The position numbers were made by a program, and so were the translations under genes. Shown here piece by piece: positions 22,316-37,400 of a stretch of 64,000 nt of DNA. Position 1 is the stretch's first letter; each line of letters opens with the position of its first letter. The notes beneath the pieces were generated by a model. The model saw only the letters and a program-made list of their open reading frames with translations, did no database searches and was not told the DNA's origin. Source of the DNA: Trileptium ribeirensis (lineage: Eukaryota; Nematoda; Enoplea; Enoplida; Thoracostomopsidae). The stretch lies in assembly GCA_030248225.1 (NCBI GenBank), contig JASANE010029416.1, positions 28,109 through 92,108 of the forward strand, given 5' to 3'.

Positions 22316-22496
22316 CTAAGTATCTCGTTGAAACGCTTGTCGGTTTGTGTTATTATCTTCACATAAACCACACGCTTTTCTACACTGTCGCCATACGTGT
22401 TGCCAGTCGCAGCGGTTTCGTCTTGCCCAAATATCGCATTTTTTATGATGATTCTTACATAATCTCCAGTCAGCCGGCATTATCGCTCGATTCACA
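22316..22496 (-). CDS. Astacin-ShKT gene, last exon: ShKT domain 3 and stop
   Basis: Acceptor GTTTCTAG|TGTGAATC (phase 2), stop TAG at 22318-22316. Six cysteines in the pattern C-x6-C-x8-C-x8-C-x3-C-x2-C (LCKNHHKKC..RNRCDW..QCRKACGLC) define an ShKT domain. It is followed by a polar tail ending QRDT. A minus-strand ATTAAA lies at 22286-22281, about 30 nt after the stop. Confidence 0.88.
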
Positions 22497-25400
22497 CTAG
22501 AAACTCTTGTGTATCGCGTAGCAGTTCTAGAATTAAAGGCATACTTTATGCAACATTCAGCTTGTATATGCTCCGTTCTTATCAAATTACGAAAACTGCA
22601 GACAAAGACTCATAGTTTCTATCTACGGCTCGTCAAATACACATACACTCACGATCAAGCATCATTTTTAGGTTGTAATTTTGTTAAAGTCTTCTTGTAC
22701 AGATGTGTTGTAGTGTTCAACCCTTTCATGCGTCATGCAAAACTCCCAAATAGCTCAACGCTTTGCTTACGCCATTGTCACCAATGCAATCGAGGTTTAA
22801 TCCGCGGCGCCGGCCTGAGTTTCAAAATTCTGCGATACGCAAACTATCTCGACCGTTAAAGGGTTGGGTGGGTCAAAGCGGCATTATGGAATTACGTTAA
22901 AGCGAATTGGCAGACAATTATTCTTATAGCTACCCTCGATCGGGAGAATTAATAACGCGCTTGAGTCAATGTCCTAAGTCAAAAGTACATTAAGATATTG
23001 TGCCAGCTTTGTTTATTCATTTAGTGTTCGCGAAGATTAAATTTGAAGCAGTTATGATAGATAATTAAGCTACGGTTTAACCTTTAAGAACAAATCCGTA
23101 TATGATGGTGTATGTACAGCTTTCGCGGGGAACTATGTATATTTTCACATTGCATGCGCATACTGAGGTTAAACGATAGATTCCTTATGGAAATTTGTTT
23201 GAAATGTATTACATATTGGCCGAATTAATGCAATGCAACCGTTTATGTTTTTATAATAAGCTTGCCTATTAACTGTGACATTTTCATAAAGTATTAAGCA
23301 AAAATTAAAATTTATAAGAGCTAACTAACCCAACGCGTATATTTGGTGTTCGCCTGATATGATCTGTAACATGTTTGCCCAAAAGCATTAATCTAATAAC
23401 TGATAATTATAAATGCAATATATATATATATTATGCCGTCTCTTGGAACAAGTGTCAACTTTAGGTAAGCTTACTATAATATATGAAAGTGAATTATGTA
23501 CAGAGTGAGTGTCAGACTGAGATTAATTCCAAATTTTTCTTTCGTTGAAATAAGTCACAGCAGATTGTGGCGGAAAAAATTCCATGCGTTAATAATAACA
23601 AATAATACTGTTGTGGACAAAAATTATAACCACGAAATTTATAGCAAATGCATTGTGGAAAATATTTTATTAACCAAGTTCCTTCTGTAAAAAGAAACAT
23701 GTTTTATGTAGCGACTAAACTAAACCCACTGTTGAAGCAGCCCGCTGACTATACCTTATGATCAATATCGGTATAACTTCACTGTACAAAGTTTATCGCG
23801 CGACGAAACCCTACAAGGTCTGGTTTTTTCTATTATAATTCGTGAATGAAAACTGGATCGATAAAGTTGTACCAAAACAAGTAAAAGTAAATTTAATTAC
23901 TGTAAACTGTGATATATACTAAATAAAATTTCAACTTTTATTAAAATCTAATTCGTTTCGCTACGAGACGTTTAACATGGGCTACTAGTACAATATTTAG
24001 GGAATAGGTGCTATATCCTTGCTAATTTACCCTGGATCTATATGTATAGAAAAGTTACCAGATGCTTCGCTGATATCATTGGGTTTCCACAGTTTTTAAA
24101 AGATATTGCTTGCTTAAATTTGTAGGTCACCATATTGAGAGTATGACAGGGTATAGTATATGATCCCTATGGTTAACAATGTTTAGTTTAAGAGCTATAG
24201 AAAGTTGTGTATTGTTCAGTATGTCAAATACATACCATTAGTATGTCATAATATATCATATGTTCCACCTGAAGCCAGTTATCTTATACACTGTGCTCTT
24301 ATAGTTTTGTTCGTTAATATTTGTGAATCTAGATAGACTCGATTCCGTCATATAATTTTAGCATTTTTCAATTTATATCAATACAAACAAGATAGCATGA
24401 CGTTCAAACACTATTTCATTAAGCGCTATGTTAGTCTCATAATGATTTTGCACGCTAGAGTAGCACTATTTGCTGCGATGAAAAGTGCAAAAACACAAAA
24501 TGATAGGCGCCGATAAGACTTGACCACCTAATTTTTGGTAGGACCTCTAGAATAAAAGGCCACGTTTCATCAAGGTGTCCTGCATTGGTTCTAACTACGG
24601 TGCGCGTTTCCCAAAGAGTTATGAAATGCTGTAGACATATTAATAATAACAAATTAGTGCGGCCATAAACGTAACTAACAAACGAAACCCGCATCAACAT
24701 GGTAATAATAAAATAAAGCTAGCTACCCGAATTTGGCGTATCAGGTTGGAAAACTGTAAGCTCCTGGAAATGCAATTTGGATCACAGTTTATATAGTGTT
24801 GGATACGTCGTTCTAGTTTGGTTAAGCCCTAAAAACCATAAATATGGTTACAGCCGTATTTTGGTTTTCTCAAAGTCACGCAGCAGAGCAATATTTTTGA
24901 AGTTGCTATTACATAGAATAAACGCAATGGTAACAAACATTTTATATCCTCAGTTACAGGAATTGAGCGTAATGTAAGCTACTCAGTAATTTATCAGATA
25001 TGCATGGTCTGACAAATAGCAAAAACGTAACAGGTTCAAAAAAGTTGCGTCCCAACGTTGATTTGAATTGCATATTGTTGTAGTACGAAATCGCACTTTT
25101 TGCGCAACAGTAATTTTCTCTAAAAAGCCCATGTGACATGCAGATATATAGCATTGCTGAGGCTATTCTAAATTCTTACTGGTGAGCAGTCGTTTTTGTA
25201 TGACATGTGGATAGCCCAGTTTGACTGAATATATCGTAATGAGGGAAGTTTATGGTGGTCAGCAGTTGATATATTTAAAATTTCTGAAAATCATGGCATT
25301 TCTGATATTTTCTTAACTTCAGATCAATGACTTAGTTATTCAAAAACGGTTCGCTTATAATTTATCTCCCGCATGCAACACTGTGAATGTTAATTATCGC

Positions 25401-28400
25401 CCTACTAACTAAACATTTAATTTCATCTCACAGACACAAGAATGTCTATCATTTCCACTACCTGTAACAACAGTGAATATCAGTGATTGCACTACTGTTA
25501 CACAAGAGACACATAATGTGTACTGCTCATGAAATGGTAGTAATTATGTGCTTTGGTTATTTCTGGACCGCTGTGCACAACTTGAGATTTATGCGGTATG
25601 TTCTTTGTTTTTTGGAACCGCATCTGCGGTATCTATACTATGTTGAATTATGGTGATGTCACCATAATCGTAATCGTGGTTAGCGAACACCTCAGAATAT
25701 TCTGTGCATAAATCTGTAAACTGTTTCCGCTGGACGTCAGTAATTTTAGCTTGATCCAGGTTAAGTTCATTTAAGAATCCGTTTTGTTTTGCAAGTTTAG
25801 GCTGTACCGCAAGGACGGATAACCCATTCTCAGTTAACAGTTCTACTGTGCCCAGTATTGTGTATTTATAAAGACTTACAGGATAATAAGACATATGGAA
25901 GAGCCGCACCGGTATTAGGGTTTTGATACAGATATAATTTGAATTCTTGACACAAAACCAAATGAGCGATAAAGGATAAGTTAAAAATAACTTATCTTAG
26001 CATAGCCAGTTATATGTGTTTGTGCCGTTGTCAAATGTACGTTTTCAGCAACGCCTTATAGCATATAATTTAGGACCATTCGACTTTCGCTCTTAAAATC
26101 CCAAGCTAAATATAATTCAATTTGCACGGAATAAATATTACTTCATACTACTTTACAAAATTAATCTACAGAATTTTACATTCAAGTTCACTTGTGCGAG
26201 CACGACTGCTCACTGTACAGCGGTGCTACTGTTGTCGCAGCCCACATCGTCACAACGTCTTAAGTACACGGTACTACTTTAGCGTAGGCTATTGCCAGTG
26301 AATACATCTTCGCATTCATCACAAAACCCAAGACAGATGAAAAAACTTTGAAAGGTTAGTAATGGGAGCGGAGATATAACTTGGTATGTGAGGGTTTTAA
26401 GATCAAATAGTCCATCCCAGATAATGAAAAAGTGCAGAAAAGTAATAAATAGTTTCGTGGTCTTTATAGTACACAGTGAGCATCGTTGCAGGTCGGGTCT
26501 CGAACCAATTTTGCTTAAAATTATTTTATAGCAGTTGTAGGCTACTGTAAATAACGAAAATTTAGTAATCGATGACTAAATAGACCCATTACATGAGACG
26601 ACCATCGTTCGGCACAAAGTAAAAAATTGTCTATTTCCATAACATAAATAGCGAATAAGCGTACTGGATTTGTCAACGATTAGTTTTAATAGCTACTGGT
26701 ATAATGCAAATGCTTACTTTAACAAGCCAGCCGAACCAAAAACTACTAAAAACTTTGTACGTTGCTCCCATAAATTATAAATCCGTGGGAGGAGACGATT
26801 GTGTACTACTCCGCTGCGCCTCATTACACTAGCGCGCAGAAATTACCCCGTTCGCGAGCAAAATTTTTTGAATTTGGAATTGGCTATTGCAATTAGTATT
26901 TCGCTATTTAAAGAAGTTTTAACAAAGAGTATTATTTTAACACTACGTATTTAACACTACACGCTGTTTCCTCTTTCGTTCTGCGTACTTCACTGATTTA
27001 CATAGCGAATATTTTTCACAAAGGCGGCGCAGCTTAAGTTTACTCATGCACTAATTTATCGTGTGATTTAGAGTTTTTAACCCAATCACATAACTGCGTA
27101 AACATCTTGATATTTAACGAAACCTGCATTATCATGTAAAAAGAGTAGCGATCGTTTAGCACAACCTTATATATAGAGACAAACTACTGAGCAAGTTCTT
27201 ACCCTCTGACGAATAGGTCACAGCGGTTGCAAGTTCGAGGACACAATCGCTGAACTATATCCGAAAACATACAATCCCGCCCTGTTGCTTCGTGTTCGCA
27301 ATTCACATGATAATCCTCGCAGGTGGATACGGCTTGTTTTCCTTCGGGATGCTCAGAAGCTAAACAATTTGAAGCCTTCATGTTATATCCCTGGATGAAG
27401 TGTTTTGTTGCAGCAATGAATTGAATATAGCTGTTAGGGTTTGAAACACCTTTCTATTTTGCTTGTCGTTACTTTAATGTTCCAACCTTGCGCGATGGTA
27501 GACGAATATTTTATCATTTAATTGGTGGAGTGCCAAAGATCGCACTGACTCTGTTCGGCCTTCCTGTAACTAGAGGTATAGTTTTAAGAGAGCTGATTTT
27601 GATTACCAAAACAAAGTTTATAGTTTTTGCACGCTACGTGGCTATTGCCATTCAATTATACTTGTGTACAACGACTTTAAAATGAAAAGACATATTAGAC
27701 GCCAGTGATCTGTGCGATAACTATTGCCGAAGAGTTGTCTTTACTTCCCTGATAATACGAACTTGGCTGCATTTTTGTTAAGAAACTCCAGTCTCAATCA
27801 TTTTGGCACAACTTCTTTCGCGGGCCATCCCTTTATTGAACATAATGCGCTTTGCAAACAAAGGATATTGCTACTAAGCAGCTTAGCTAAAGAAGTTGAT
27901 ATCTGGGCATTTATGTGGACAATGACAAAAATGCACCGAAACGTGGCTATGACAGTGCAACATGACTGCAATTACTACCCCATTCTCTTTATGTGCACAT
28001 AATATTTTCCTTCGATACTTGCCAAACATGTCATAATTTTATGGCAGTCCATGACCTACTTACAAGACGACGCCGTACATGATATGCGCTACGGTTCAGT
28101 CATGTATCGTCGTGATAAAAATTAAAGTTTTCTGGTTTTTCCGATTTTAACATGAACCCAAAATTGGCAAAGCCACACTAGGGAGCGAGAATAGGTCAAA
28201 AGTATAAGTTAGGCTGCCGAAAGTTAAATTCCCCACAAAACTTATAAAGTAGAGTTTAAATGTTTTCCGGATAAAGGTGACACGGGAGTTTGTATTGTTT
28301 GCGAATTGTATATATCCCAAAGTACACCAAGCTTGTAGCTAACCGGACACATGGATACTATCTGAAAGTATTGTTGCCCTTCAAAAGTTCTCTTCGCTGT

Positions 28401-31400
28401 TTTATGCATATCAGATGAGCTGTTTCGTTTGTTGTAAAGCGCTTACGAAAAACTGGACAACGGCATTTCCTGAATGGAGATAGAACGTATGCCAAGCTGC
28501 CGTAACACAAAACCCAAATCGTTACGATTAATATTGATACATCTAGTTGCGTTTTAGAATGCCTCACGCGCTTTAGGTATGTTTTCTTCTATTTGAACTT
28601 ATGATGAGGCATTTTATATCAAATGGTGTTGTATAACTTACCTCTGGTTTCATGTTTAATATCCCAAAATATTTTTAAAAGTGATATTACGACAACGCCC
28701 GACAATAAATTGAACCCACAATAGTTATACTTCTATTACTAGGAACATTTATCTAATTAGAACGGTATTCATAATCATGTAGTATTAGTAAATGGCACTA
28801 CATATGATGCGGACTCTCAAGAAAATTCTGTCGTGCGCGAGTAAACATAACGTGACCCGACCAACGAATCACCCTATTTTATAACTTCGCATATAAATTG
28901 TTACGGAACGCTTTTTGGCCGAATGAAATCCGCTGCAAAAGTGTTAGTGAACGCTCTATTTTATGATTGAAATCTAGCCACTTTGCCTTCCCGAAAATTC
29001 AAGTAAAATCATCCAAGTTTTTGAGAACAAAAATTAGTCGAATTTGAATTAAGTAAGTTTTGTTCGCGAACACCAATGGCTTAACTGTAAAATCCATTTG
29101 TTTATGACTTCGCTGTTTCATGAGATATGTTTGCAAACACTGAATAATTATATGGAAACGTGACATGCATTAAGGAACCGAATTTATTCAAAACTAAAAT
29201 CTCCGAAGTTCTATTCGAATATAAGATATACTTTCTGTCACTTGGATTTGTTTTCCCCGTTTTTCGTTAGAGAAAACCGGAAGGAAGTTCAGCATTTTTT
29301 CCGTAACAAGGGTTTGCGGTTCGATATCATTTGTTACAAATTGGGATGGCTGGTGGGTCACCTTAAGTTTACTCAAGCAATGAGAAAACTGTTATTCAAG
29401 CAGGTATAATAAGTACTGCGGGAAAAGAAAATGGCTTGTTAAATAGCTTTTTTACAGAAGAGTGGTTAGTAAGCAAACCTTACTAAGATCTTCTTTATAG
29501 CAGATCCCGCATTCCAATGGACAATTTTCTCGAATTGTTTGCTTTATGCAAGTTCCTAATCGTCTCCACAAGTGACACAGCGAATTGTAGTTTCTGCATG
29601 GAATACCTAAGATATATTTTATTATCAACAACAAGACAATTATAGGATTGACCACAGTACGAGCAAGCGCCCATGAGATGAACAAAAAATATTCTGTGAT
29701 CTGTACGGTCTACGTGACACCGTCTGGTGTACGTAAGCTCCAAACAACGAAGACGCTATAATTTGAGCAAAGCATAGTGCATTCATAAAGCAAAATCCAG
29801 GCTGCTGCTTAATGTAAACACTTCCATTTTACTCATCTTATTGTTTAAAGTAGTAATTGGTTAAAGATTCTGCACATCTTTAGTTCAAAGTCGTATGTGC
29901 ACAAATTATCTCAAATTATATGGGTGAAGTGGATGACCCAGTTTTAAATGGACTGAGCCATGCATAAACTGACACAGATAGTTTCGGCGTTTTGTTTGCC
30001 AGTCCACGAAGTGAGATTTGAATCTATAACTAAACATGATTGCAAAAGTGTAGCTTCGCTGAACTCGTAACGCAATACTCAAATTATCACACTTTGGCGT
30101 ACACAGCTTTAGCGTATAACCGTGGTGAGGATTACGAATTTTGGGGTTTTCACAATTTGGACCATAACTTTTGATCGGATAGACCGAGTTAGCTCAAATT
30201 TGGATATGTTATAGAAAACGCAATGGCGTATCTAAAATTGTATGTCATATGATATCTCAATAAGTTGCCCTGGTAACAAGATATATAGTCACACATTGGG
30301 AATGCAAGCAAAAATGGATATTTTGAAATTTGGTTAGATATGTTTGATGAATTGGAGCGTAATGGTTAGTGGAAGAACAGCTTAGGCTTAGGCTTAGTCT
30401 CTGGCTTAAGCTTTGTCTCAGGCTTAGGCTTACGCGTAGTCTCAAGCTTAGGCTTAGTCTCACTGTTCGTTTTAGGTTTAGGCTCAGCGTTGATTTAGGC
30501 TTAGGCTCTCTAGTGTTTTTTCAGATATTATAGTTGAAATATGGCTACTCATAGGAGACCCAAAAATAATGAATATAATATTATTGCACCAGATAATGTT
30601 ATCGGGCAACAAGAAATTGCAGAGTTAAATGTAAAATTTGTTGCCGTTTGCCGAATAACGGCTAATTATGATAGTACTATTGAATAATTGGCTAAACTGG
30701 GGTTAATTACTAATGGTTTTATATGTGACTGTGGCAATCCTTGCTATCAGGCTAAGAGCAGAGATCATAATAGACGAATCGTTAATTCTAATAACGCGGA
30801 ACTTCACACACAGAATATTGATGGGTTATGGAGTCGGTTAAAGATGTTTTTTTGAAACCGTAGCAGTGTTCCGGATGGTTTGTTCGAAAGATAATTGACT
30901 GAATTTGTATGGCGTTAGCAGTTTGCTGCTCATCCATTTGGGGCTATAGTTCGTCAAACCCAGAAGATGTATCGCATTTAAGATATAAAATGTAAGTGCA
31001 TTTTGGTTTGTTTAGTTTTTTAAATAATTCATCACTGTGTGGTTTAATTGAGCGAAAATTGGTACCATTAGACTTGCCTCGACCAGCTGCGTTGGATGTA
31101 GTATTATTGGTCGAAATTCGGAAGGAAAATTTTTTTCAATTTTTTAACGTACTATGTCAAAAAAATCGAAAAAATTTTTTTTGCAAATGGTCATAAAGAG
31201 TACCGTTAAGCTCAGCTCGTCGAGCTGAGTCCAAAAATACCAAAACTTTTGCTGTAGGACGATTGCCTGATCCCCCCCCGCTTCAGCAGTGCCCAAAATT
31301 CGTATTGAAATTATATACAAACAAATGTCAGACAGAGGCCGTTCAAGTACGGAATCCACGACTTAATAATCATCATTTTTGTTCAAAATCAGTATAAATT

Positions 31401-34400
31401 TGACCGTTACAGTTTGTAATCCTTGAATACTATGGTAGGAGAGGTTTGGCACAAATTGTTGCAGTTATACATGCTACAAGATGAAAATTATATTAGTTCA
31501 TTTAAGTTCAACATTTTACAAGATAAATGCTTTTAAAGAATAAGTCAACTCAATTGCTGCTGTTAATTGGACTCAAAATTTCTCATGCAGGCGACATATT
31601 TGTTAGTGTCGATGATGTAGGTTTTTGTCCGGATTTATAGTCCATTTTAAATTTACCACATTGTCGAATCCAACCGTCATGGTCAGCACTTCCCCAATTA
31701 TATTTACTAGTAACTCTATCAAGATTGCAGAACGTAGTGAAGCATAGGTACACCTACACCTTTTGCGTACACAGCCAATGAGCTCTCGATAGCACACGTC
31801 GATATGCTATATGTGGATATCACACAATACGGCGCGTTAGCTAAAACTAACACTGGCAATTAGCTTCCCATGCCCCAAAACCCCCAAGTGCAAGCTATTA
31901 GTAACAGCAAAATTAGGGATTTTGGGTCAATGAACCATGGCGGCGTCGTACACCCGTACCTATAGAACCATAAATCGCAGAGCAAAATCAACAACAGCAG
32001 TGAAGTAAAACTTTTCAGTCGCCCAGGACGTCAGAACAAATTTTCGAATTTTGGGCCGAGGAACCACGGGGGTGCCATACCTCAAACCCATAACTCACGA
32101 ACCGGAGCCTTAATCGAAAAACAAAAAATAGGCATCAGCATTTATCACTTTTACCATGGAATAAAACATACCATGGAAAAAATTCGAAAGATAAAAATAA
32201 CCTTGCTTCCGTGAAGGGTACTAAAATGCAGTATAACCCTCATTTAAACCTCTGACCCTGAGCCATGAGGGCACCATACCCCGGTGCCCATGGAACCATT
32301 GGTCGCAGATTAAAACCAAGGCCGGCAATGAATTTGCCATGCCCGAAAACCCCAAAGTATACTTTTCAGCCGCCCAGGACGTCAGAACAATTTTTCGAAT
32401 TTTTGAGTCGAGAAACCACTGTGACACAATACCTGAAATCCCATAACTCTAGAACCGGACCCTTAATCGAAAAATAAAAAAGAGGCATTTATCAATTTAC
32501 TATGAAATAAAACCAACCAGAGATAAAAATTCGAAACTTAAGATAAAAAATATGCTTGCTTCCGTGAAAGTTACTAAAATGGAGTGAAAACCCTCATTTT
32601 TACCTCTGACCCGCACCGTGGAGCGTCATACCCCCGTACCCATGAAACAATGAGTCACAGAGCAAAACCAGCACCGGCAATGAGTTTCCCATGCTCGAAA
32701 ACCCCCGGGTAAAACTTATCAGCTGTCCAAGACGTCAGAACAAATTTTCAAATTTTGGGTCGAGGAACCATTAGGTCGCCATACCCCCGTACCTCAAACC
32801 CCATAAATCCAGAACCGGCGCCTTAATCGAAAAAAGAGGCATCGGCATTTGTCATTTTACTATAAAATCAAACCATCCAGAGAAAAACATCCGAAAGTTA
32901 GGATAAAAATAACCTTGTTTCCGTGAAGAGACTAAAATTGGGTAAAATGGACCAAAAAACCAACATTTTGATCCCTGACCCCGGAACCAGACCCCAAATT
33001 AAAAAACGTTCGGAGATGTACACGGTAAATCGACCATGCCGGTTCGAATGAGCCCAAGATCATGAAAATCTGTTACGGTGTTCCTGAGTTATGGTCGATC
33101 ACACACACACAGACGGAATTTAAAAGATTTCACCCCTGCAACACACAATCTCCACTACGTTTCACTACATTCTGATGACAAAATTTAAATAAACTTTTGA
33201 GGAACTGACAGCATTAAGCATTACAGCTATCGAACAGGTAAACTAGTTGCCCCCTAAAAATGAAGCTATATCTAGTTACATTTCACACAACAACAACAAT
33301 GAGAGTAGTGAGTAACAGCAAGTATAATAGCTAGACCACAATTAGCCCACAATATACGCATCGGTACTCGGCTTTGAGTCTAACAAGGTATCTTGTCACC
33401 GTTGAGCAAGTGTCTCAGCAGGCTTTAGTTAATGCTCTAGCCTAAAAGGATCATGAACTTGATGAGACAACAGATAGAAACGCTTGTTCTGTGATAGTTT
33501 CTAAAGAATTTCTGATGTTGGATACATTGTCAATCTCATTTCGGCTGGATGGATTACTTTGAACATTTTGAGTTTTATTTTAAATATGACCGAACTGAAC
33601 GTTTACCGTACGCCATGTCCGACTCAGTAATCTCTACGAGTTAGATTGTCAAATTATTCCAATATTACTGGGCAATGGATTGTACCTTAAACTAAGAATT
33701 CACAGTTTGAAAAAACGAAAAAAGTGTCAACGCTCTCATAGTTTACCAATTTTGTAACTTTTTCCGCATGTAGATAATTTGCTAATATTAGTGAGGTATT
33801 TTAGTGCATTATATATATCAGAAACTTAAAAGTGCTTCGATCAAAAATCTTATACACCACCATCCTGTGGGATGGTGGGGAAAAATACCTCAGGATTTTA
33901 TTTCGTAAGAATAATAAAATGCCATGCTGTGTATAACTACATTATCTAAATTAAAACTATCTAAATTGCGTTGAGATGGTCTGACACTTGAATTTCACGC
34001 TTCACATTAAAAATGCAAGAAGAATTTGAATTATTGTGTGCATTTAAGAGTATATAGTTAAGATGTCGCTGCAACCGATATAACAAATAATACCCGATGT
34101 CACATAACAATGTATGTACATAGTACGCTAGTGATGCTCACTTGCGAGCCAGAATTCGACTGGTGAGAACAATCCCCCGAAGTCTGTTGTAGAAAACACA
34201 CACAAACAAAGCCTACACACAGTACGCAGGTGCCGCATTATATAAACCGTGAGTGATGAGTTATAGTTACTCCCGCCTCTTTTGATAGCCAACGTATGCA
34301 GTAGCCAAAACATCATACAACGAGTACAAAAACAATGAACTAACAATTTAATAATTCAACAAAACCCTAAATTGACCGTGAAAAGAACGTTAAAGAATTC

Positions 34401-37400
34401 AAACCGTCATTTGAGAAAAATCTCATTTTTCACACCAAGTATGAAGCAGAAGTGTGAAAAATATTTGCCACACAATATTTTTGACACTCGCAATGAGCTT
34501 GTTGGCCCAGAAAACCCCATATAAGACACATTTAGATGCATTTCCCACGACTTTTCGCCAAATATGAAATTTGGTGCCATCTATAACTTATAGACTCCAG
34601 ATTGGGAAGTAGTTGAAAAACTAGTTATATATCATTTTAAAGCCCTGGTAAAGCTACATAGAATAGGCCTATTAGTTTGCGGATACCTCGTTTACTTATT
34701 GAGAAAAGTCGCAAAAACTGGAGGGTGTGCCCGAAAAATGGGCTAAAATGACGTCATTTTGCCCCATAATTTTTTCCACGGGGAAACATTCAAAAATCGG
34801 GCTCCGTCACTACACCTAAATCGACCATTGCGGTTCGAATGAGCTACCTTGCTTTAAAATCCGCCCAACAGTTATCGAGATCCAGGTGCGACAGGCACAC
34901 AGACAGGACCTCCTCAACCCCCTCCATCGCCAAAATTGAAAATTCTCGTTCCACTCGAATTCAAATAATTGAATTTGTGGTATGATAATATTTGTTTTGA
35001 GTTGCTTACATATTACAGCTGTCTAAACAGCTCGCCTTCTTAAAAACTAACGTCTATTTTGCTTACTTTTACAAAAAAGACATGATGTTTTGCAGTTGGT
35101 CCTCATGAAACTTTCGCGAAGATAACAATGACCTTGTACTGCCCAGTGGTTACATTTTTCAATTTTGTCAGCACATGGATCATTTGATGCTACAATAACA
35201 TAAAAATGTCCCCCAAATCCTTAATTGTACAAAATCGTCAGTGAGAAAATAAAATTACAATATGGCACAGCATAATTACGTATACATTAAATTGCGATTC
35301 TGCTATGGCAACAGTATTATTAATGGCCTCGCGATCAGATATACTCCTGGAAGTTGCTATGGATCATTTTGGGATGAAATACTCCAGCCGCCAAGACTTT
35401 TGAAAGGGCTCATCGAATTCCGTTTCCGTTTTGAGGTCGGGCGATGGGATGTATAGCAGTTTTCGAGTGATCCACCAGGATGGCTGGCCTACCCATCCCA
35501 GAACCAAAATGACCCGACATATCCCTCCGTCGATTTTGAATGTTCAGTGTAACTTCACCGCCTTAGAACTATTGGCTAAAGGCTCAAACCACACGTCGCA
35601 TCTATCTTCAATCACCGGTAGACGTGAGGGTCTAAGCAACGGCTCTGGTTTTCCCTTCGTGCGCTCTTGGTTTTACTAACAAAACTGCTTTGCTCAATCA
35701 CGCACGTATCTAAAGCATTCTAAAACACAATTTGTTATACGGCTGCCAAACAGAGAGCTTGTATTTAGCGCATAAATATCAAGCTACCTCAATGCAAGAT
35801 CCTGAAATAACATATAATGCGAATTAGTCATTAATAATTATATTTTTTTAGATTTTTCCCTAAAAGAAAATTTGAATTTTAATGTTCTGGTCCCCATTTT
35901 TGATCAGTTCAGATATAAACATTTATTTAAGATTTTAACATATGCACAATCAGTGAGGTGATAGCTACGCACTTGTGACGCTACGTTTAGCGTTTAACTT
36001 TACTTTTTCAAGCTTTTGAAAAGACAACTGACAAATGACTATAATTGACAATTTGACAATATATCTATAAAGGACAAGTGAAACTATATATATACTTAAA
36101 TACTGCTCAAAATTATAATATTTACCTGCTATGCTGGTGTGTCGACGTATATGAAATAAAATGAGCACAGAATATGCTAAGATTTCACACACTAATTCAT
36201 CCATTAACCAAGAGCAACTGTTTTTTCACGTTAACGAACTGAGATGATTCGGAAGAAGTTATCACAGTATTCAATTTGAAAGGCTTATTCGATTAACTAT
36301 GTGTTATACCATGATCCCGACAATAAATTAAATGTGAAATGTAATATACACAAATCTGTATTCTAAACTCCATAACTGAGCATGGCTGGTTGAAGCTAAA
36401 AATGCTTTCCACATCTCAAATACGTTTCAGCATCGGTGCTGCAATTTTTCCCGCTATTTGTCGCAAATTAATGACGACCTAGGTACGGGTGTGACTAGGC
36501 ATTAAAGCTTCGATGTCATAGAAATATATAACCCGCTTTGCCCTTGTAACATTTTCAATATCTGTTAAGTTTTTTCTTTTATTGCAAAGATTTACTATTG
36601 CAAACGCCATGTTTTACCCAACTACTTCAGCTTCATACACACTTTAAAGAGCGTGCAAATGCAATGTTGCAGTAAGGCTAAAACATTCAAAAAACTGAAA
36701 CCTCCGTTGTCATCGTTAGGTGATGTCTCAACGTTTAAAGTATCTGATTCGAGAACTGGGATTTCCAAACCACAGTACATTCGTTTGAGCTTCCTCACAT
36801 CGCCTGCGCTAAGTTCAATACGGCTACCAATTTTTCTGCGTTCATCCTTGGCCATTAGAGTTGGTACAAACCTGCAATAATATAAATAATAACAAATTAC
36901 ATTTTATATCCTTGGTGGCCAAAGAAGGCAGGTGGGTTGCCTGCACTAAGGCTCGGATCCAACTGAGCCCTGTTGCCACCCTTAGGGCGCCACACATAGT
37001 CCCGTCTTCACACAAGTGAGGTGCCAAAAGCGCGCGGTATATCGTAGTGAATGTCACAAAAGTTTTAAACCAAAATAGGAGAAAATGGAAAAAATTACGA
37101 GTGAAAAATTATTCACTCGAAGGGAAACATTTGGTTACCACACCTGGTTTGCTCCACCCTCCGGCAGAATCGTCTACCACTTATGTGAGGGAGGAACTTT
37201 GAAAACATACGATTTATTTGATAAAGTGCATACATGTGTAGCTTACGTGGTCCTAGCGGTGTTTAATTCCACCGTAGATTATCCACAAACTACGACGATG
37301 CGAGTACCAATGGATATTTTATTTTATCTGCTTAATCCTAAGGCCTTATTGCATAACACTAATGATTGAGACAGTTTATTTCACACACTATAACAAACTA

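Noticed and set aside
22695..22870. CAACCCTTT in inverted orientation around a GC-richer patch, like piggyBac ends
   Set aside because: No TTAA duplication and similarity stops after about ten bases.
26485..26510. GGTTCGAGACC on the minus strand, and GGTTCGAAT at 33040 and 34826, like Pol III B boxes
   Set aside because: No A box at the right distance and no cloverleaf stems; they are chance words or repeat sequence.
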